DNA of 64,000 nucleotides, from assembly GCA_965279085.1 (NCBI GenBank), contig OZ257149.1, positions 4,517,513 to 4,581,512 on the forward strand. Direction: 5' to 3'. The DNA comes from UBA7672 sp965279085 (GTDB lineage Bacteria > Pseudomonadota > Alphaproteobacteria > Caulobacterales > Hyphomonadaceae). Both the position numbers and the translations under genes were made by a program. A model generated the notes under the pieces. That model saw only the letters and a program-made list of their open reading frames with translations. It did no database searches and had not been told where the DNA came from. Positions 27,570 to 36,319 of this stretch are shown here, one piece after another. The first letter of the stretch is position 1. The number at the start of each line of letters is the position of its first letter.

Positions 27570-28349
27570 ATGAGCGACACGCGACGGCACAGGTTCGACG
27601 GGCTGCACAATTTCAGGGACTTCGGCGGGTATGACGCCGGGGGGCGGAAGCTGGTGTCGGGCAAGCTGTTCCGCTCGGCGAACCATGCAGCGGCGAGTGA
27701 AGCCGACCTTGCGCGGCTGAGGGAGATGGGGATCGGGGCGGTGATCGACCTGCGCCGGCCTTCGGAGCGGGAGCGGCAGCCATCGCGGCGGTGGGATGGG
27801 TTCGCCGGAACCGTGATCGAGAACCATGATCACGATGAAGGCGCCGAGACGTGGGACGTGTTCATGTCGTCGTGGGACATGACCGAGGAAAGCTTCCGTG
27901 GGTACATGATGCGTTACTACACCCGCGCGCCTTACACGCCGCGCCTCATCGAACTCTACCGCAAGTATTTCGACGTGCTGGCGAACGGCGAGGGCGCGCT
28001 GGTCGTGCACTGCGCGGCGGGCAAGGATCGCACGGGTCTGATCGTCGCGTTGACGCACATGCTGGCGGGCGTGCACCGGGACGATGTGATCGCCGACTAT
28101 TTGCTGACCAACGATCCAGAACGGTTCGATGCGTTCGGTGCAACATGGGCGGAGGGCATCCGGCAGGAGCGCGGCGTCGGTCCGTCGCTGAAGACGATGC
28201 GCATGGTGATGGGCGTGGAGCCCGCGTACCTCGAGCGCTCGCTGGGCGAGATCGCGGAGCGCCACGGGAGCGTCGAGGCCTATCTGCGCGATGCGTTGGG
28301 CGTGGACACGGACAAGCGCGCGGCGATCGAGAAGAGGCTGTTCGGGTAG
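27570..28349 (+). CDS. Tyrosine-type protein phosphatase (Y_phosphatase3 family)
   Basis: 259 residues from the ATG at 27570. It opens with the family hallmark LHNFRDFGGY, then LFRSANH and VIDLRRPSERE. The P-loop HCAAGKDRTG has Cys148 and Arg154, the nucleophile and phosphate-binding residue. The MptpB/LipA-like family acts on phosphotyrosine, phosphoserine or phosphoinositides. No export signal is seen, so it is probably cytoplasmic. Confidence 0.92.
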   Translation: MSDTRRHRFDGLHNFRDFGGYDAGGRKLVSGKLFRSANHAAASEADLARLREMGIGAVIDLRRPSERERQPSRRWDGFAGTVIENHDHDEGAETWDVFMSSWDMTEESFRGYMMRYYTRAPYTPRLIELYRKYFDVLANGEGALVVHCAAGKDRTGLIVALTHMLAGVHRDDVIADYLLTNDPERFDAFGATWAEGIRQERGVGPSLKTMRMVMGVEPAYLERSLGEIAERHGSVEAYLRDALGVDTDKRAAIEKRLFG

Positions 28350-28488
28350 GGTTTTCACCGGCATGTGATGGCCGCGTCCGGCCCAAAGCAGCGGAAATCC
28401 AACGCTGGCCCGGCGTTGCCGTTCACGTCATCCGAGACGAAAAGCCTTCGATCGTGCAGTATTCCCAATCGTTCTAGAGGGGAAACGC

Positions 28489-29046
28489 ATGAGAATCGTC
28501 ACGCTCTCAGTTCTTCTGGCGGCCAGCGCCGTGCTCGCTGGCGCAGCCAGGGCGCAGGACGCGCCTGCCTACGTACCGTCGGAGCCATACACGTGGTCCG
28601 AGCAGCAGCGGTCGGATCCGCCAAGCCGAGGTATGTTTCAGACAGGCGATCCTGGTCCCGCTCTAGTCACCGACCATTTCCACTTCGGCGTCGCTGCGCT
28701 GGAAGCAAATGACTTCGCGAAAGCCGAAAGGATTTTTGCCAAGACCTTGCGGTACAATTCCGGTGACGCCGCGGCCCGCTTCTACATGGGCGTCACCAAG
28801 ATGAAGCTCGAGAAGTGGGACGAGGCGAAGCGCTATCTTAAGACGCCTGCACGCGTGCTGCGCAAGGCGCCGGAGCCGAAGGGCCATCTCGGCGTCACCT
28901 ATGCCAAGCTGGGCGATATCGCCGGAGCGAAGGCGCAGCGGGCGGCGTTGGTGAAGCTTGCCGAACGCTGCAGCGGCACGTGCGAGCTCTCGCCGCACAT
29001 CGCGGATGGCATCAAGATGATCGACGAGGCGCTCAGCGACCGCTGA
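28489..29046 (+). CDS. Periplasmic TPR-repeat protein
   Basis: 185 residues. A cleavable signal peptide ends near AGAARAQD (about residue 23). Residues about 62-160 form tetratricopeptide-like helix pairs (HFGVAALEANDFAKAERIFAK, then FYMGVTKMKLEKWDEAKRYL, then LGVTYAKLGDIAGAKAQRAA). Two cysteines follow (RCSGTCEL). TPR proteins mediate protein contacts; the partner is not evident. AGAGGGGAAACGC precedes the ATG. Confidence 0.85.
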   Translation: MRIVTLSVLLAASAVLAGAARAQDAPAYVPSEPYTWSEQQRSDPPSRGMFQTGDPGPALVTDHFHFGVAALEANDFAKAERIFAKTLRYNSGDAAARFYMGVTKMKLEKWDEAKRYLKTPARVLRKAPEPKGHLGVTYAKLGDIAGAKAQRAALVKLAERCSGTCELSPHIADGIKMIDEALSDR

Positions 29047-29066
29047 TTGCGGCTAACCGATGCACT

Positions 29067-29978
29067 TTAGGCCACGTCGCTCTTCTTCTCGTGAGCGGAG
29101 TGGATTTTCTTGTTGACCAGGCGTTCGAGCTCGTTCGAGACGGACGCGCGGTGCAGGAAGGCTTCTTCCGGCATGTCGAGAATGATGGCGATGGTCTGGA
29201 AGTGATACTTCACGACCTCGATGTCGTAGGTGTCGGTCATGCCCACGCCCTCGATGTAGCGAAGGGCTGTGGACCACACCTTCACGATGACGTCGTCGCC
29301 GAGGCGGGCCACTTCGTCGGCATTCTGCTGCAGCATGCGATACATGCCGCGGATGCCGGACGTGCGGTCGACCTGGGCGCGGTCAGCGTATTGGGTGAGG
29401 CCGTCGATGATCGCACGCAGCTTGAAGGCGTTTTCCTTCGCCATCTCGCTGGTGGCCTTCTGCGGCGGCTCGTCGGTGAGGCGGCGCCACGGACCGGCGT
29501 AGTTTGGATCTTCCTTGCGGCGGCGGCACGGGCCGACATAATTGCGGCTGTCGATGAACTTGCGGGGGCGGAGGACGACTTCCTCGACGCGCGAGAGCAC
29601 GCCCTGGGCCGAAACCGGCTTCAGGAGGAATTCGTTGATGCCGGACTGGCGGGCGCCCATCAGCTGATCATGGTCGATGATGCCGGCGAGCAGGATGATC
29701 GGCGTTTCGCGGGACATGCCGGTGGTGTTGCGACGGACTTCGCGCGTGAATTCGAGGCCGGACATGCGGCCGGCGTCCCAGTCGACGAAGATGATGTCGG
29801 GCTTGAACGTGCGGCCGACGGTGAAGGCTTCCATCGCGGTTGCGGCGGCGTTGATGTTGGTGACAGTCAGGCGGCGGAGCGAATCCGCCACGACGCCGCG
29901 CATATAGGCATTGGGATCCACAATGAGGATCTTCATCCGCTTGAGGTCAGCGGGCTGGAGGGTGCGTTCTTCGGTCAT
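29067..29978 (-). CDS. Receiver-domain protein A with GPCRRR motif
   Basis: 303 residues. The N-terminal CheY-like receiver (15-135) has Asp21 in LIVDPN, the phospho-acceptor Asp66 in FVDWD, and Lys120 in FLLKP. The usual Thr/Ser of strand 4 is replaced (ILLAGI, Ala98). After it comes RPRKFIDSRNYVGPCRRRK (137-155), a motif shared with the upstream protein, and then a helical domain (180-300) of unknown type. No DNA-binding domain is visible. Its ATG overlaps the TGA of receiver B (ATGA at 29978-29980), so synthesis of the two is coupled. Confidence 0.88.
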   Translation of the reverse strand: MTEERTLQPADLKRMKILIVDPNAYMRGVVADSLRRLTVTNINAAATAMEAFTVGRTFKPDIIFVDWDAGRMSGLEFTREVRRNTTGMSRETPIILLAGIIDHDQLMGARQSGINEFLLKPVSAQGVLSRVEEVVLRPRKFIDSRNYVGPCRRRKEDPNYAGPWRRLTDEPPQKATSEMAKENAFKLRAIIDGLTQYADRAQVDRTSGIRGMYRMLQQNADEVARLGDDVIVKVWSTALRYIEGVGMTDTYDIEVVKYHFQTIAIILDMPEEAFLHRASVSNELERLVNKKIHSAHEKKSDVA

Positions 29979-30871
29979 CAGGCTGCGAGCTTCTTCTGGA
30001 TGGCTTTTCCGAGGGCGATCGCGACGCTGTCCCTAGCTTCGGCGAATGTGAGCGGCAGGGCCGCAAGCTGTTCGAGCGCCGTCAGCGCCGTGGTGATGAC
30101 CGGCTCTTCGAGCTGGCCGAGCGGCGTGGCGACGGCGATGTAGGATTCGAACGAGGCGAGGCCGGCGTGCAGCGCATGGTCCTTGCTCTCGATCGAGAGT
30201 TCCTTCGCGGTCGTGAGTTGCTGCATGGCCGTGGCTAGCGCTTCCGGACGGCTGGCGCGGAGAAGGGCGCAGGTCTGGCGCAGCTGCGAGAGCGCGAGAC
30301 GCATCGGCGTCTGCGCGGCCACTTCGTCCTGGTCGATCATGGCGGGGCGTTCGCTGAGGCGTTCGCCGGCGCGGCGCTTGGCGCCGTAGTAGTCGGCGGG
30401 GTTCTTCCGGCGGCGGCAGGGACCGAGATAGACGTTGCAGTCGATGAAGGGGCGGGGGGTCTCGACCACCATTTCGAGGCGCTGGCGCATCGCGATCGGC
30501 GAGATCGGCTTGGCGAGGAATTCGTCCACGCCGGCATCGCGGCCAGCGATCACCATCTGTCGTGTGAGGCCCGCGGTGATCAGGACCACGGGCAGGCGGC
30601 GCAGGCGATCGTCTTCCTGCTTGCGCAGGCGGCGCACAAAACTGAGGCCGTTGATGGAGTCGCCTTCTTCCCACGACAACAGGATGACATCGACCGGGCG
30701 ATCGATCAGGAAGGCGTCAGCCATCTCTTCGCTGCGTGCGCTGGAGATGTTCGTGACGTTCAGGCTGCGCAGGATTTCGCCGATCAGGCCGCGGCTGAAA
30801 TTGTTGGCGTCGACAACCAGGACCTGAAGAGTCCGTGGTTTCAGCGGCCGAGGTTTCCTCGGATCGTTCAT
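29978..30871 (-). CDS. Pseudo-receiver protein B with GPCRRR motif
   Basis: 297 residues from the ATG at 30869-30871. The receiver fold (15-140) is clear (VLVVDANN, VVLITAG, EFLAKP with Lys121). However, the residue at the phosphorylation site is Ser66 (LLSWEEG) where its partner has Asp, so it should not be phosphorylated in the normal way. It shares TPRPFID..VYLGPCRRRK (138-156) with receiver A, then has a helical C-terminal domain. The two probably arose by duplication and may form a heterodimer; this is an inference. Confidence 0.86.
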   Translation of the reverse strand: MNDPRKPRPLKPRTLQVLVVDANNFSRGLIGEILRSLNVTNISSARSEEMADAFLIDRPVDVILLSWEEGDSINGLSFVRRLRKQEDDRLRRLPVVLITAGLTRQMVIAGRDAGVDEFLAKPISPIAMRQRLEMVVETPRPFIDCNVYLGPCRRRKNPADYYGAKRRAGERLSERPAMIDQDEVAAQTPMRLALSQLRQTCALLRASRPEALATAMQQLTTAKELSIESKDHALHAGLASFESYIAVATPLGQLEEPVITTALTALEQLAALPLTFAEARDSVAIALGKAIQKKLAA

Positions 30872-31064
30872 TTGCTGCGTTCCACCCGTTCTGAGTTCCA
30901 GAACAAGGTAAACCAACAAGGTAATTTTCCGGTTGAGACGGACGGCCCGGTAGCGACGCTTCGCGTTAACCCTTCGGAGACGGATTTCCCAGCGCAGCCA
31001 ATTGATTGGCTTCCGGTGTGTAAGTTGCTAGGGTGCCCTTCAGAATCCCAGGAGAAATAGGCCC

Positions 31065-31571
31065 TTGAGCGACGAGGAAAGGCTCGACCAGCGCATCCAG
31101 CTCGTGGCTTCGCAAAGCTTCGGGAAGGACGTGGATGACTGGCGGCGGACCCAGCAGGACCTGCCCAGCCGGTCCGAGGCGATCCGGCGGCTGGTCTATC
31201 TGGGGCTGCAGCATGAGCAGGAGCATCCGATGCGCATGATCACCGCGATCGTCCGGCCACACAGGTATGAGGCGGTGCGCGAGGCGCTGACCAAGCTGGG
31301 CGTGTCGGGCGTTACGGCCACGCAGGTGCAGGGCTTCGGCCGGCAGCGGGGCCAGACCGAGTTCTACCGCGGCAACGAATACACGACCGCGGAGGTGCCG
31401 AAGGTACGGATTGATGTGGCCGTCGCGTCTGGGCAGGCCGAGGCGGTGATCGAGGCGATCCAGAAGGCTGCCGGCTCCGGCAAGATCGGTGACGGCAAGA
31501 TCTTTGTCAGCGGGCTGACGGAGGTGGTGCGCATCCGCACGGGCGAGCGCGACGAGAAGGCGCTGGATTAG
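31065..31571 (+). CDS. glnB: PII nitrogen regulatory protein with N-terminal ribbon-helix-helix domain
   Basis: 168 residues from a TTG at 31065, with CAGGAG about ten bases upstream. Residues 6-50 look like a ribbon-helix-helix DNA-binding domain (strand RIQLVAS, helix VDDWRRTQQ, turn DLPSRSEAIRRLVYLGL). Residues 56-168 are a complete PII protein (MRMITAIVRPHRYEAVREAL, T-loop RQRGQTEFYRGNEY, VPKVRIDV, GDGKIFV). The uridylylation tyrosine matches Tyr51 of canonical PII. An internal ATG at 31230 has its own AGGAG at 31219-31223 and would give free PII. No amtB or glnA is adjacent. Confidence 0.9.
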   Translation: MSDEERLDQRIQLVASQSFGKDVDDWRRTQQDLPSRSEAIRRLVYLGLQHEQEHPMRMITAIVRPHRYEAVREALTKLGVSGVTATQVQGFGRQRGQTEFYRGNEYTTAEVPKVRIDVAVASGQAEAVIEAIQKAAGSGKIGDGKIFVSGLTEVVRIRTGERDEKALD

Positions 31572-32044
31572 AGCTTCTGCTTCTTCGGCTTTTCCTTCGG
31601 GAGGATGCGGTCGTGCGCGCCGGGTGGGCGGTCCTTGTTGAATAGCGTGACCAGCGCGCGCCAGATTATCCAGAGCGGAACGACAAGCAGGGAGCCGAGC
31701 AGCAGCGGCATCGCGCCCAGCTGGGCCGCCCAGCCGGCGATATTCAGGACGCCGTTGACGATCTGGCCCAGGCCCTGGCCGACGGTGAAGCCCTGCGCGA
31801 ACGGGTTGAACCCGCCGGCCTGGAAGATTGCGCCGATGAAGATGCAGACGAGCGCGAGGCGGACCCAGCCCTTCCAGCCGACATTGAACATGCGGCCGGA
31901 GAAGGATGTGGGGCGCAGCGTATGGGCGTCGTCGCCCTCCGCCCAGAAGCGGCCGCCTTCCTTCTTCGGCGGATCGACCGGTTCGTACTGGACTTCGGTG
32001 ATCTTCGCGGGCGGCTGCGGGTCGCTGGGGCGGGACTGGCTCAT
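31568..32044 (-). CDS. Small membrane protein (DUF6460-like)
   Basis: 158 residues. A Pro-rich soluble N-terminus (1-55) is followed by two hydrophobic helices (VRLALVCIFIGAIFQAGGF near 62-80 and MPLLLGSLLVVPLWIIWRAL near 112-131) and a basic tail (PKEKPKKQKL). The overall shape is that of the DUF6460 membrane proteins of alphaproteobacteria, sometimes misnamed integrases. It is coupled to mscS by an ATGA overlap and meets the PII gene tail-to-tail with a 4-base overlap. Confidence 0.75.
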   Translation of the reverse strand: MSQSRPSDPQPPAKITEVQYEPVDPPKKEGGRFWAEGDDAHTLRPTSFSGRMFNVGWKGWVRLALVCIFIGAIFQAGGFNPFAQGFTVGQGLGQIVNGVLNIAGWAAQLGAMPLLLGSLLVVPLWIIWRALVTLFNKDRPPGAHDRILPKEKPKKQKL

Positions 32045-33198
32045 TGCGCGTCTCTGGGGCTCGTCCCTTGGTTAGCTGCAGGCGCGGGGGGCTTGGCCTG
32101 CGGGGCGGTTTTCGTGATGGCGACCTGATGTGGATAGGGGATCGTGATGCCGGCTTTGTCAAAGGCCTCTTTCACTTTCTTCAGCGTATCGCAGCGGACT
32201 TCCCACCAATCGGTGTTCGAGACCCAGGCGCGGGCGCGCAGATCGACCGAAGATGACGAAAGTTCGACGACCTTGACCCAGACTGGCGGCTCGTCGCGCA
32301 CGCGATTGTCGTCGGTCAGCGTGCCGCTGATGATCTGGATCGCCTTGTCGATGTCGTCCTCGTAGTCGATCGACAGCAAGAGATCGAGGCGGCGCAGGCT
32401 GCGGGCGGACGAGTTGATCATGATGTCGCCCCACACCTTGTCGTTGGTGATGACGATCTCGCGGTTATCCAGCGTGTTGAGGACGGTGGTGAAGGGCGTG
32501 ATGTCGGCGACCGTGCCGTCCTGCCCGGCGATGCGGACGTTGTCGCCGATCTTGAAGGGGCGGAAAACGGCGATGACCACGCCGGCGGCGACGGCCTTCA
32601 GCGTGTCCTGAAGCGCCAGCGCGATGGCGAGACCGGCGGCGCCGACGACGGCCAGCAGGGACGCCGTGTCGAAACCGAACTGCTGGAGCGCCGCGATAAG
32701 GCCGATGGCGAAGGCGCCGAAACGGATGAGGGCGGCTAGGAAGTTGAACAGCGTGTCGCCGCCGGAAGCGGCGCGGCGACCGACCTTGCTGCCGAACTTG
32801 CGGACGCGCGAGCCGAGCCACGAGCCCAGGAACCATACGGCGACCAGGATGCCCAAGCCCTTGAGCGCCGAGATGGCGAGCTGTCGCGCCTCATCCAGGC
32901 TGTAGCCGAACATCAGGTTGGCGGCGAGGGCGAGTGCAACGAGCAGGAAGGCGGCGCGAATAAGCGCGCCGAGGATGTCGATCATCACATGATCGGCGCT
33001 CTTGGGCTGGTTGTCCGCTTCATGGTGCTTGGCGAGGCCGGCGAGCTTGCGCGCGATGAAACGCAGGGCGTTCGCGACGAGCATGCCGAGGAAGTAGCCG
33101 GCAAGAATGGCCAGCGCGGACCACATCCATTTCTGGGCGGATCCATCGAACTGGAAAGCCCAGTTCCGGAACTCGTTGAACTGCTGTTGGAAATCCAT
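32041..33198 (-). CDS. Mechanosensitive ion channel, MscS family
   Basis: 385 residues. Four hydrophobic segments precede the pore helix (AAGLAIALALQDTLKAVAAG), which continues into the beta domain (FRPFKIGDNVRIAGQDGTVADITPFTTVL). The vestibule domain follows (about 280-355), then a Pro/Ala-rich tail. It gates on membrane tension and releases solutes on hypo-osmotic shock. It overlaps the downstream small membrane protein by four bases, which could be an accessory subunit. Confidence 0.95.
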   Translation of the reverse strand: MDFQQQFNEFRNWAFQFDGSAQKWMWSALAILAGYFLGMLVANALRFIARKLAGLAKHHEADNQPKSADHVMIDILGALIRAAFLLVALALAANLMFGYSLDEARQLAISALKGLGILVAVWFLGSWLGSRVRKFGSKVGRRAASGGDTLFNFLAALIRFGAFAIGLIAALQQFGFDTASLLAVVGAAGLAIALALQDTLKAVAAGVVIAVFRPFKIGDNVRIAGQDGTVADITPFTTVLNTLDNREIVITNDKVWGDIMINSSARSLRRLDLLLSIDYEDDIDKAIQIISGTLTDDNRVRDEPPVWVKVVELSSSSVDLRARAWVSNTDWWEVRCDTLKKVKEAFDKAGITIPYPHQVAITKTAPQAKPPAPAANQGTSPRDAQ

Positions 33199-33273
33199 GC
33201 AGGAATCGCGTGCTGTTTCAGGTGTCTGGAAACTGACCTAGCGCACTGACGCGGGCAACCCAACCATCCGTGC

Positions 33274-34896
33274 CTAGAGCGCGAGCAGCTTTTCCAGCGT
33301 TTCCATGCGATCCGCATCGCGAGAGGGCTTGTCCCAGCGAATGCGGTGGATGCGGGGGAAGCGCATGGCGACGCCGGACTTGTGGCGGGGCGAGCGCTGA
33401 ATCCCCTCGAAGGCGATTTCGAGGACGAGACCCTCGTGCAGGTTGGCGGTAACCGAGCGGACGGGGCCGAAGCGGTCGATGGTGTGATCGCGGACGTATT
33501 TGTCGAGCTGCGTTAGCTCCTCGCCGGTGAAGCCGAAATAGGCCTTGCCGACCGGGGCGAGTTCGTCGCCCGTAGGCGTCGAGCGCCAGACGCCGAAGGT
33601 GAAATCGGAATAGAAGCTGGACCGCTTTCCGTGTCCACGCTGGGCGTACATCATCACGGCGTCGATCAGGTACGGATCGCGCTTCCACTTGTACCACTGT
33701 CCGGCGGGCCGGCCGGCGAGATAGGGGGCATCCCAGCGTTTCAGCATCAGGCCTTCGATCTCGCGCGTGGGCGGATTGCGGCGGATGTCTTCAAGCTGGA
33801 CCGCGTCGGTGAACGGGACGAGCGGCGACAAGTCGATGCGGGGCGAGTCGAGCGTGACGATGAAGCGTTCGAGACGCTTGCGGCGTTCGGCGAATGGCAG
33901 GGGGCGGAGATCGTCGGCGCCTTCCTGCATGATGTCGTAGGCGCGCAGCATGGCCGGGCGTTCGGCCATCTGTTTTGGCGAGACGGTCTTGCGGTTGAGG
34001 CGCTGCTGAAGCTCGTTGAAGGAGGCGACGCCGCCTTCGGGGGAGCGGATCAGGAGCTCGCCATCGAGGACGGCATCGAAGTTCACGGCTTCGAGCAGGT
34101 CGGGGAAGGCCTTCGAGATGTCGTCGCCATTGCGGGTGTAGAGGCGGGCGACGCCATTGTCGGATGCCAGCTGGACACGGACGCCATCCCACTTCCATTC
34201 GGCGGCGAAGTCGGTTGGCGAGATCAGCGATGGATCGAGATCATTCGCCTCCATGCGCTCGGCCTTGCTGAGCAGCGGGTGGGCGAGCATCGGCGGGCGA
34301 AACGGGGCAAGGGCTCCGGAGACGGGTTTTGGCGCGCGGCCTTCGAGCCAGGTGAAGAGATCGAGATAGGGCGGGGCGAGGCCATGCCAGAGTTCTTCGA
34401 CTTCGGCGACATCGACCTTGCCGAAGTCGGCGGCGGCCTGGCGGGCGAGGCGGGCGGAGACGCCGACACGGAGGCCTCCCGTCACCAGCTTGAGCAATGC
34501 CCAGCGGCCGGTGGCGTCGAGCGCATCGAGCCAGCTCTCGACCATGGCAAGGCCTTGCGCCTTGGTCGACTCCAGCAGTGTCTCGACGACCTCGGCGAGA
34601 TCAGGCGCGCGGTTGGCGCCGGGTCGCTGCGGCCAGATCAGCGAGATCGTCTCGGCGAGATCGCCGACATAGTCGTAGGATAGCTGGAACAGCACGGGAT
34701 CGACGCGGCTGGCGACCAGTTCGCGGATGGCGGCGGGTTTCACTGAAGGGATGTCGAGGTCGCCCGTGATCGCCCCGAGCGCCCAGCCGCGCGAGGGATC
34801 GCCCGCATGACGCAGGTAATCGCAGATCAGCTGGAGCTTCGCGTTGCGCGACGGCGTGAGCACCAGCCGTTCAAGAAGCGCGGCGAAGGCTTGCAT
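33274..34896 (-). CDS. ATP-dependent DNA ligase, LigB-type (ligase-associated repair)
   Basis: 540 residues. The N-terminal DNA-binding domain (1-200) is followed by the adenylation domain with Lys235 in EWKWDGVR as the nucleophile. Further motifs are LDGELL, EGLMLKRWDAPY and WYKWKRDP. The OB-fold C-terminus ends near RIHRIRWDKP. This is the bacterial ligase that normally clusters with an MBL exonuclease, an Lhr-like helicase and PdeM; all three are in this window but not adjacent. NAD-dependent LigA is expected elsewhere as the replicative ligase. Confidence 0.95.
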   Translation of the reverse strand: MQAFAALLERLVLTPSRNAKLQLICDYLRHAGDPSRGWALGAITGDLDIPSVKPAAIRELVASRVDPVLFQLSYDYVGDLAETISLIWPQRPGANRAPDLAEVVETLLESTKAQGLAMVESWLDALDATGRWALLKLVTGGLRVGVSARLARQAAADFGKVDVAEVEELWHGLAPPYLDLFTWLEGRAPKPVSGALAPFRPPMLAHPLLSKAERMEANDLDPSLISPTDFAAEWKWDGVRVQLASDNGVARLYTRNGDDISKAFPDLLEAVNFDAVLDGELLIRSPEGGVASFNELQQRLNRKTVSPKQMAERPAMLRAYDIMQEGADDLRPLPFAERRKRLERFIVTLDSPRIDLSPLVPFTDAVQLEDIRRNPPTREIEGLMLKRWDAPYLAGRPAGQWYKWKRDPYLIDAVMMYAQRGHGKRSSFYSDFTFGVWRSTPTGDELAPVGKAYFGFTGEELTQLDKYVRDHTIDRFGPVRSVTANLHEGLVLEIAFEGIQRSPRHKSGVAMRFPRIHRIRWDKPSRDADRMETLEKLLAL

Positions 34897-34924
34897 GGGG
34901 CGGAATATAGGGTGAGGCGCCCAT

Positions 34925-35482
34925 CTAAGGAACGACCGTAAAGGGATCTTCCATAGGAAGCAGAGGGCTCCTACCGGTGTTCATCAACTCGAGTTCGTAA
35001 CAGTGAATGCCGCGGGGATGAGGTTGAAGCAGCGTCGGATAGAAGCGCTCGCCGACAACAGGGTAGATATGATCTCTGTCTCTACTCTTGGCTCGGAAGC
35101 TGCCGCAAACCTTCACGTGATTGGCGTCAATTACAGCGTAGCTGATGTCACCGAGTTTCTCTGGAGGCGCGTTTTCAACTGCCCCAAGCTTCCCCGACTT
35201 GTCGTGATCGCCGCACAGTGGCGGGCTGTGAGATGGATAGAACGATGGAACCTTCGTTGCGCGCGCTGCTTCTACCGTGATCGGGGAGGTCCCAGTCGCG
35301 TTGAACGCACAATTCACAAGATTGACCAGATTCCAGATGCGATTGGATGTGATCTCGTCCAGACGCTCGTCCCGCGCCTGACCTGGGCCGCCGATCAGGA
35401 TGAAACCCGCAATGACAGCCGCCACGGCGATACCGGCGCCAGTGAGGGCGAGGACGGGGCCGAGGTTACGTTTGTTGGTCAT
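34925..35482 (-). CDS. Hypothetical membrane-anchored protein, 185 aa
   Basis: The ATG at 35480-35482 is chosen (GGGAGAC upstream, inside the end of the next gene). A single hydrophobic helix (VLALTGAGIAVAAVIAGFIL, about 9-28) precedes a periplasmic domain with three cysteines and a clear strand pattern (SYAVIDANHVKVCGSFRA). Not recognised. Its start overlaps the DUF5671 gene by 17 bases, so the pair is one operon. Confidence 0.75.
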   Translation of the reverse strand: MTNKRNLGPVLALTGAGIAVAAVIAGFILIGGPGQARDERLDEITSNRIWNLVNLVNCAFNATGTSPITVEAARATKVPSFYPSHSPPLCGDHDKSGKLGAVENAPPEKLGDISYAVIDANHVKVCGSFRAKSRDRDHIYPVVGERFYPTLLQPHPRGIHCYELELMNTGRSPLLPMEDPFTVVP

Positions 35483-36122
35483 TGGCGTCTCCCTCCTCGG
35501 CGTCACTGATGAAGTAGAAAAACACGCCGCCGGCGAGGATGGCGATGACCAGCAGCTTGAGCAGCAGTCGCGTGGAGAGTTCGCCGGCGAGGAAGTTGTA
35601 GACGAGGCCGATGGCGTCGCCGATCAGCGTGCAGGAGGCGATGATCAGCGTGGCGTAGGTGAGCCATTTGCGGACGCGGCTGCGCTGCATGGCCGGGTTG
35701 GTGCGGCGCTGCTTGCGGATGTGGATGGCGAGCCAGGCGAACAGCGGTCCGCCAACGACGAGACCTGCGATGGCGGAACGGATCTGGTAGTCGCGGCCGC
35801 CGAAGAAGAAGTCGCCGGACGGGTTGTCCAGCTCGTCGTAGATCGCGATGTCGATCAGGGCGAAGAGCAGCGAGCCGAGATTCCAGGCCACGACGCCGAG
35901 CAGGATGAAGAGGACGAGATAGAGGAAAGCCTCGCGGGCGGAAACGTAGGGCCGAGGCTTGGGAACGGCGAGGCCGAGATCGGTTTCGGCATAATCATCC
36001 AGCGCGGCGTCGACTTCCTTTTGCGTCCACCCGGCGGCAGCGAGCGCGGCGGAGATACGGTCGCGCTTCTCTCCGCGGTTCAGGGCCTCGCGGATGAAAG
36101 TGTCGAGCGTCTGGTTCGCCAT
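35466..36122 (-). CDS. DUF5671 membrane protein
   Basis: 218 residues. Residues 1-45 form a UBA-like or helix-rich head (IREALNRGEKRDRISAALAAAGWTQKEVDAALDDY). Hydrophobic helices follow, in the pattern AFLYLVLFILLGVVAWNLGSLLFALID, then SAIAGLVVGGPLFAWLAIHI, TYATLIIASCTLIGDAIGLVY and LLLKLLVIAILAGGVFFYF. The order fits DUF5671 proteins, which often carry this short N-terminal domain. The function is unknown. Confidence 0.8.
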   Translation of the reverse strand: MANQTLDTFIREALNRGEKRDRISAALAAAGWTQKEVDAALDDYAETDLGLAVPKPRPYVSAREAFLYLVLFILLGVVAWNLGSLLFALIDIAIYDELDNPSGDFFFGGRDYQIRSAIAGLVVGGPLFAWLAIHIRKQRRTNPAMQRSRVRKWLTYATLIIASCTLIGDAIGLVYNFLAGELSTRLLLKLLVIAILAGGVFFYFISDAEEGDANDQQT

Positions 36123-36181
36123 GGCTGTCCCCTTTGGAGGGAAGCTAGGTCGGTTCTGTGACGCGGGCTAGGGCGGGAAGC

Positions 36182-36310
36182 ACGCGCTCGTGGTTCGACG
36201 GACGCGCAGCGTTGTCGCGCTGCTCACCATGAGCGCTAAACCACCACTAGCCATGCAGCGCTCATCCTGAGCAGCACGCAAAGCGTGCGTCCGTCGAAGG
36301 ACGAGCGCGT
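36182..36310. repeat. Long imperfect inverted repeat, family A copy 2
   Basis: The left arm 36182-36237 (ACGCGCTCGTGGTTCGACGG to CATGAGCGCT) pairs with the right arm 36257-36310 (AGCGCTCATCCTGAGCAGC to CGAAGGACGAGCGCGT) across a short loop. It shares CTCATCCTGAG and the CGAAGGA segment with the repeat at 10511-10648. It fills most of the gap between the DUF5671 gene and the carboxylesterase. Confidence 0.85.
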
Positions 36311-36319
36311 ACGCGCGGT

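Noticed and set aside
28350..28488. A tRNA or small RNA in the gap before the TPR protein
   Set aside because: No T-loop or acceptor stem pairing was found; nothing else in the gap supports an RNA gene.
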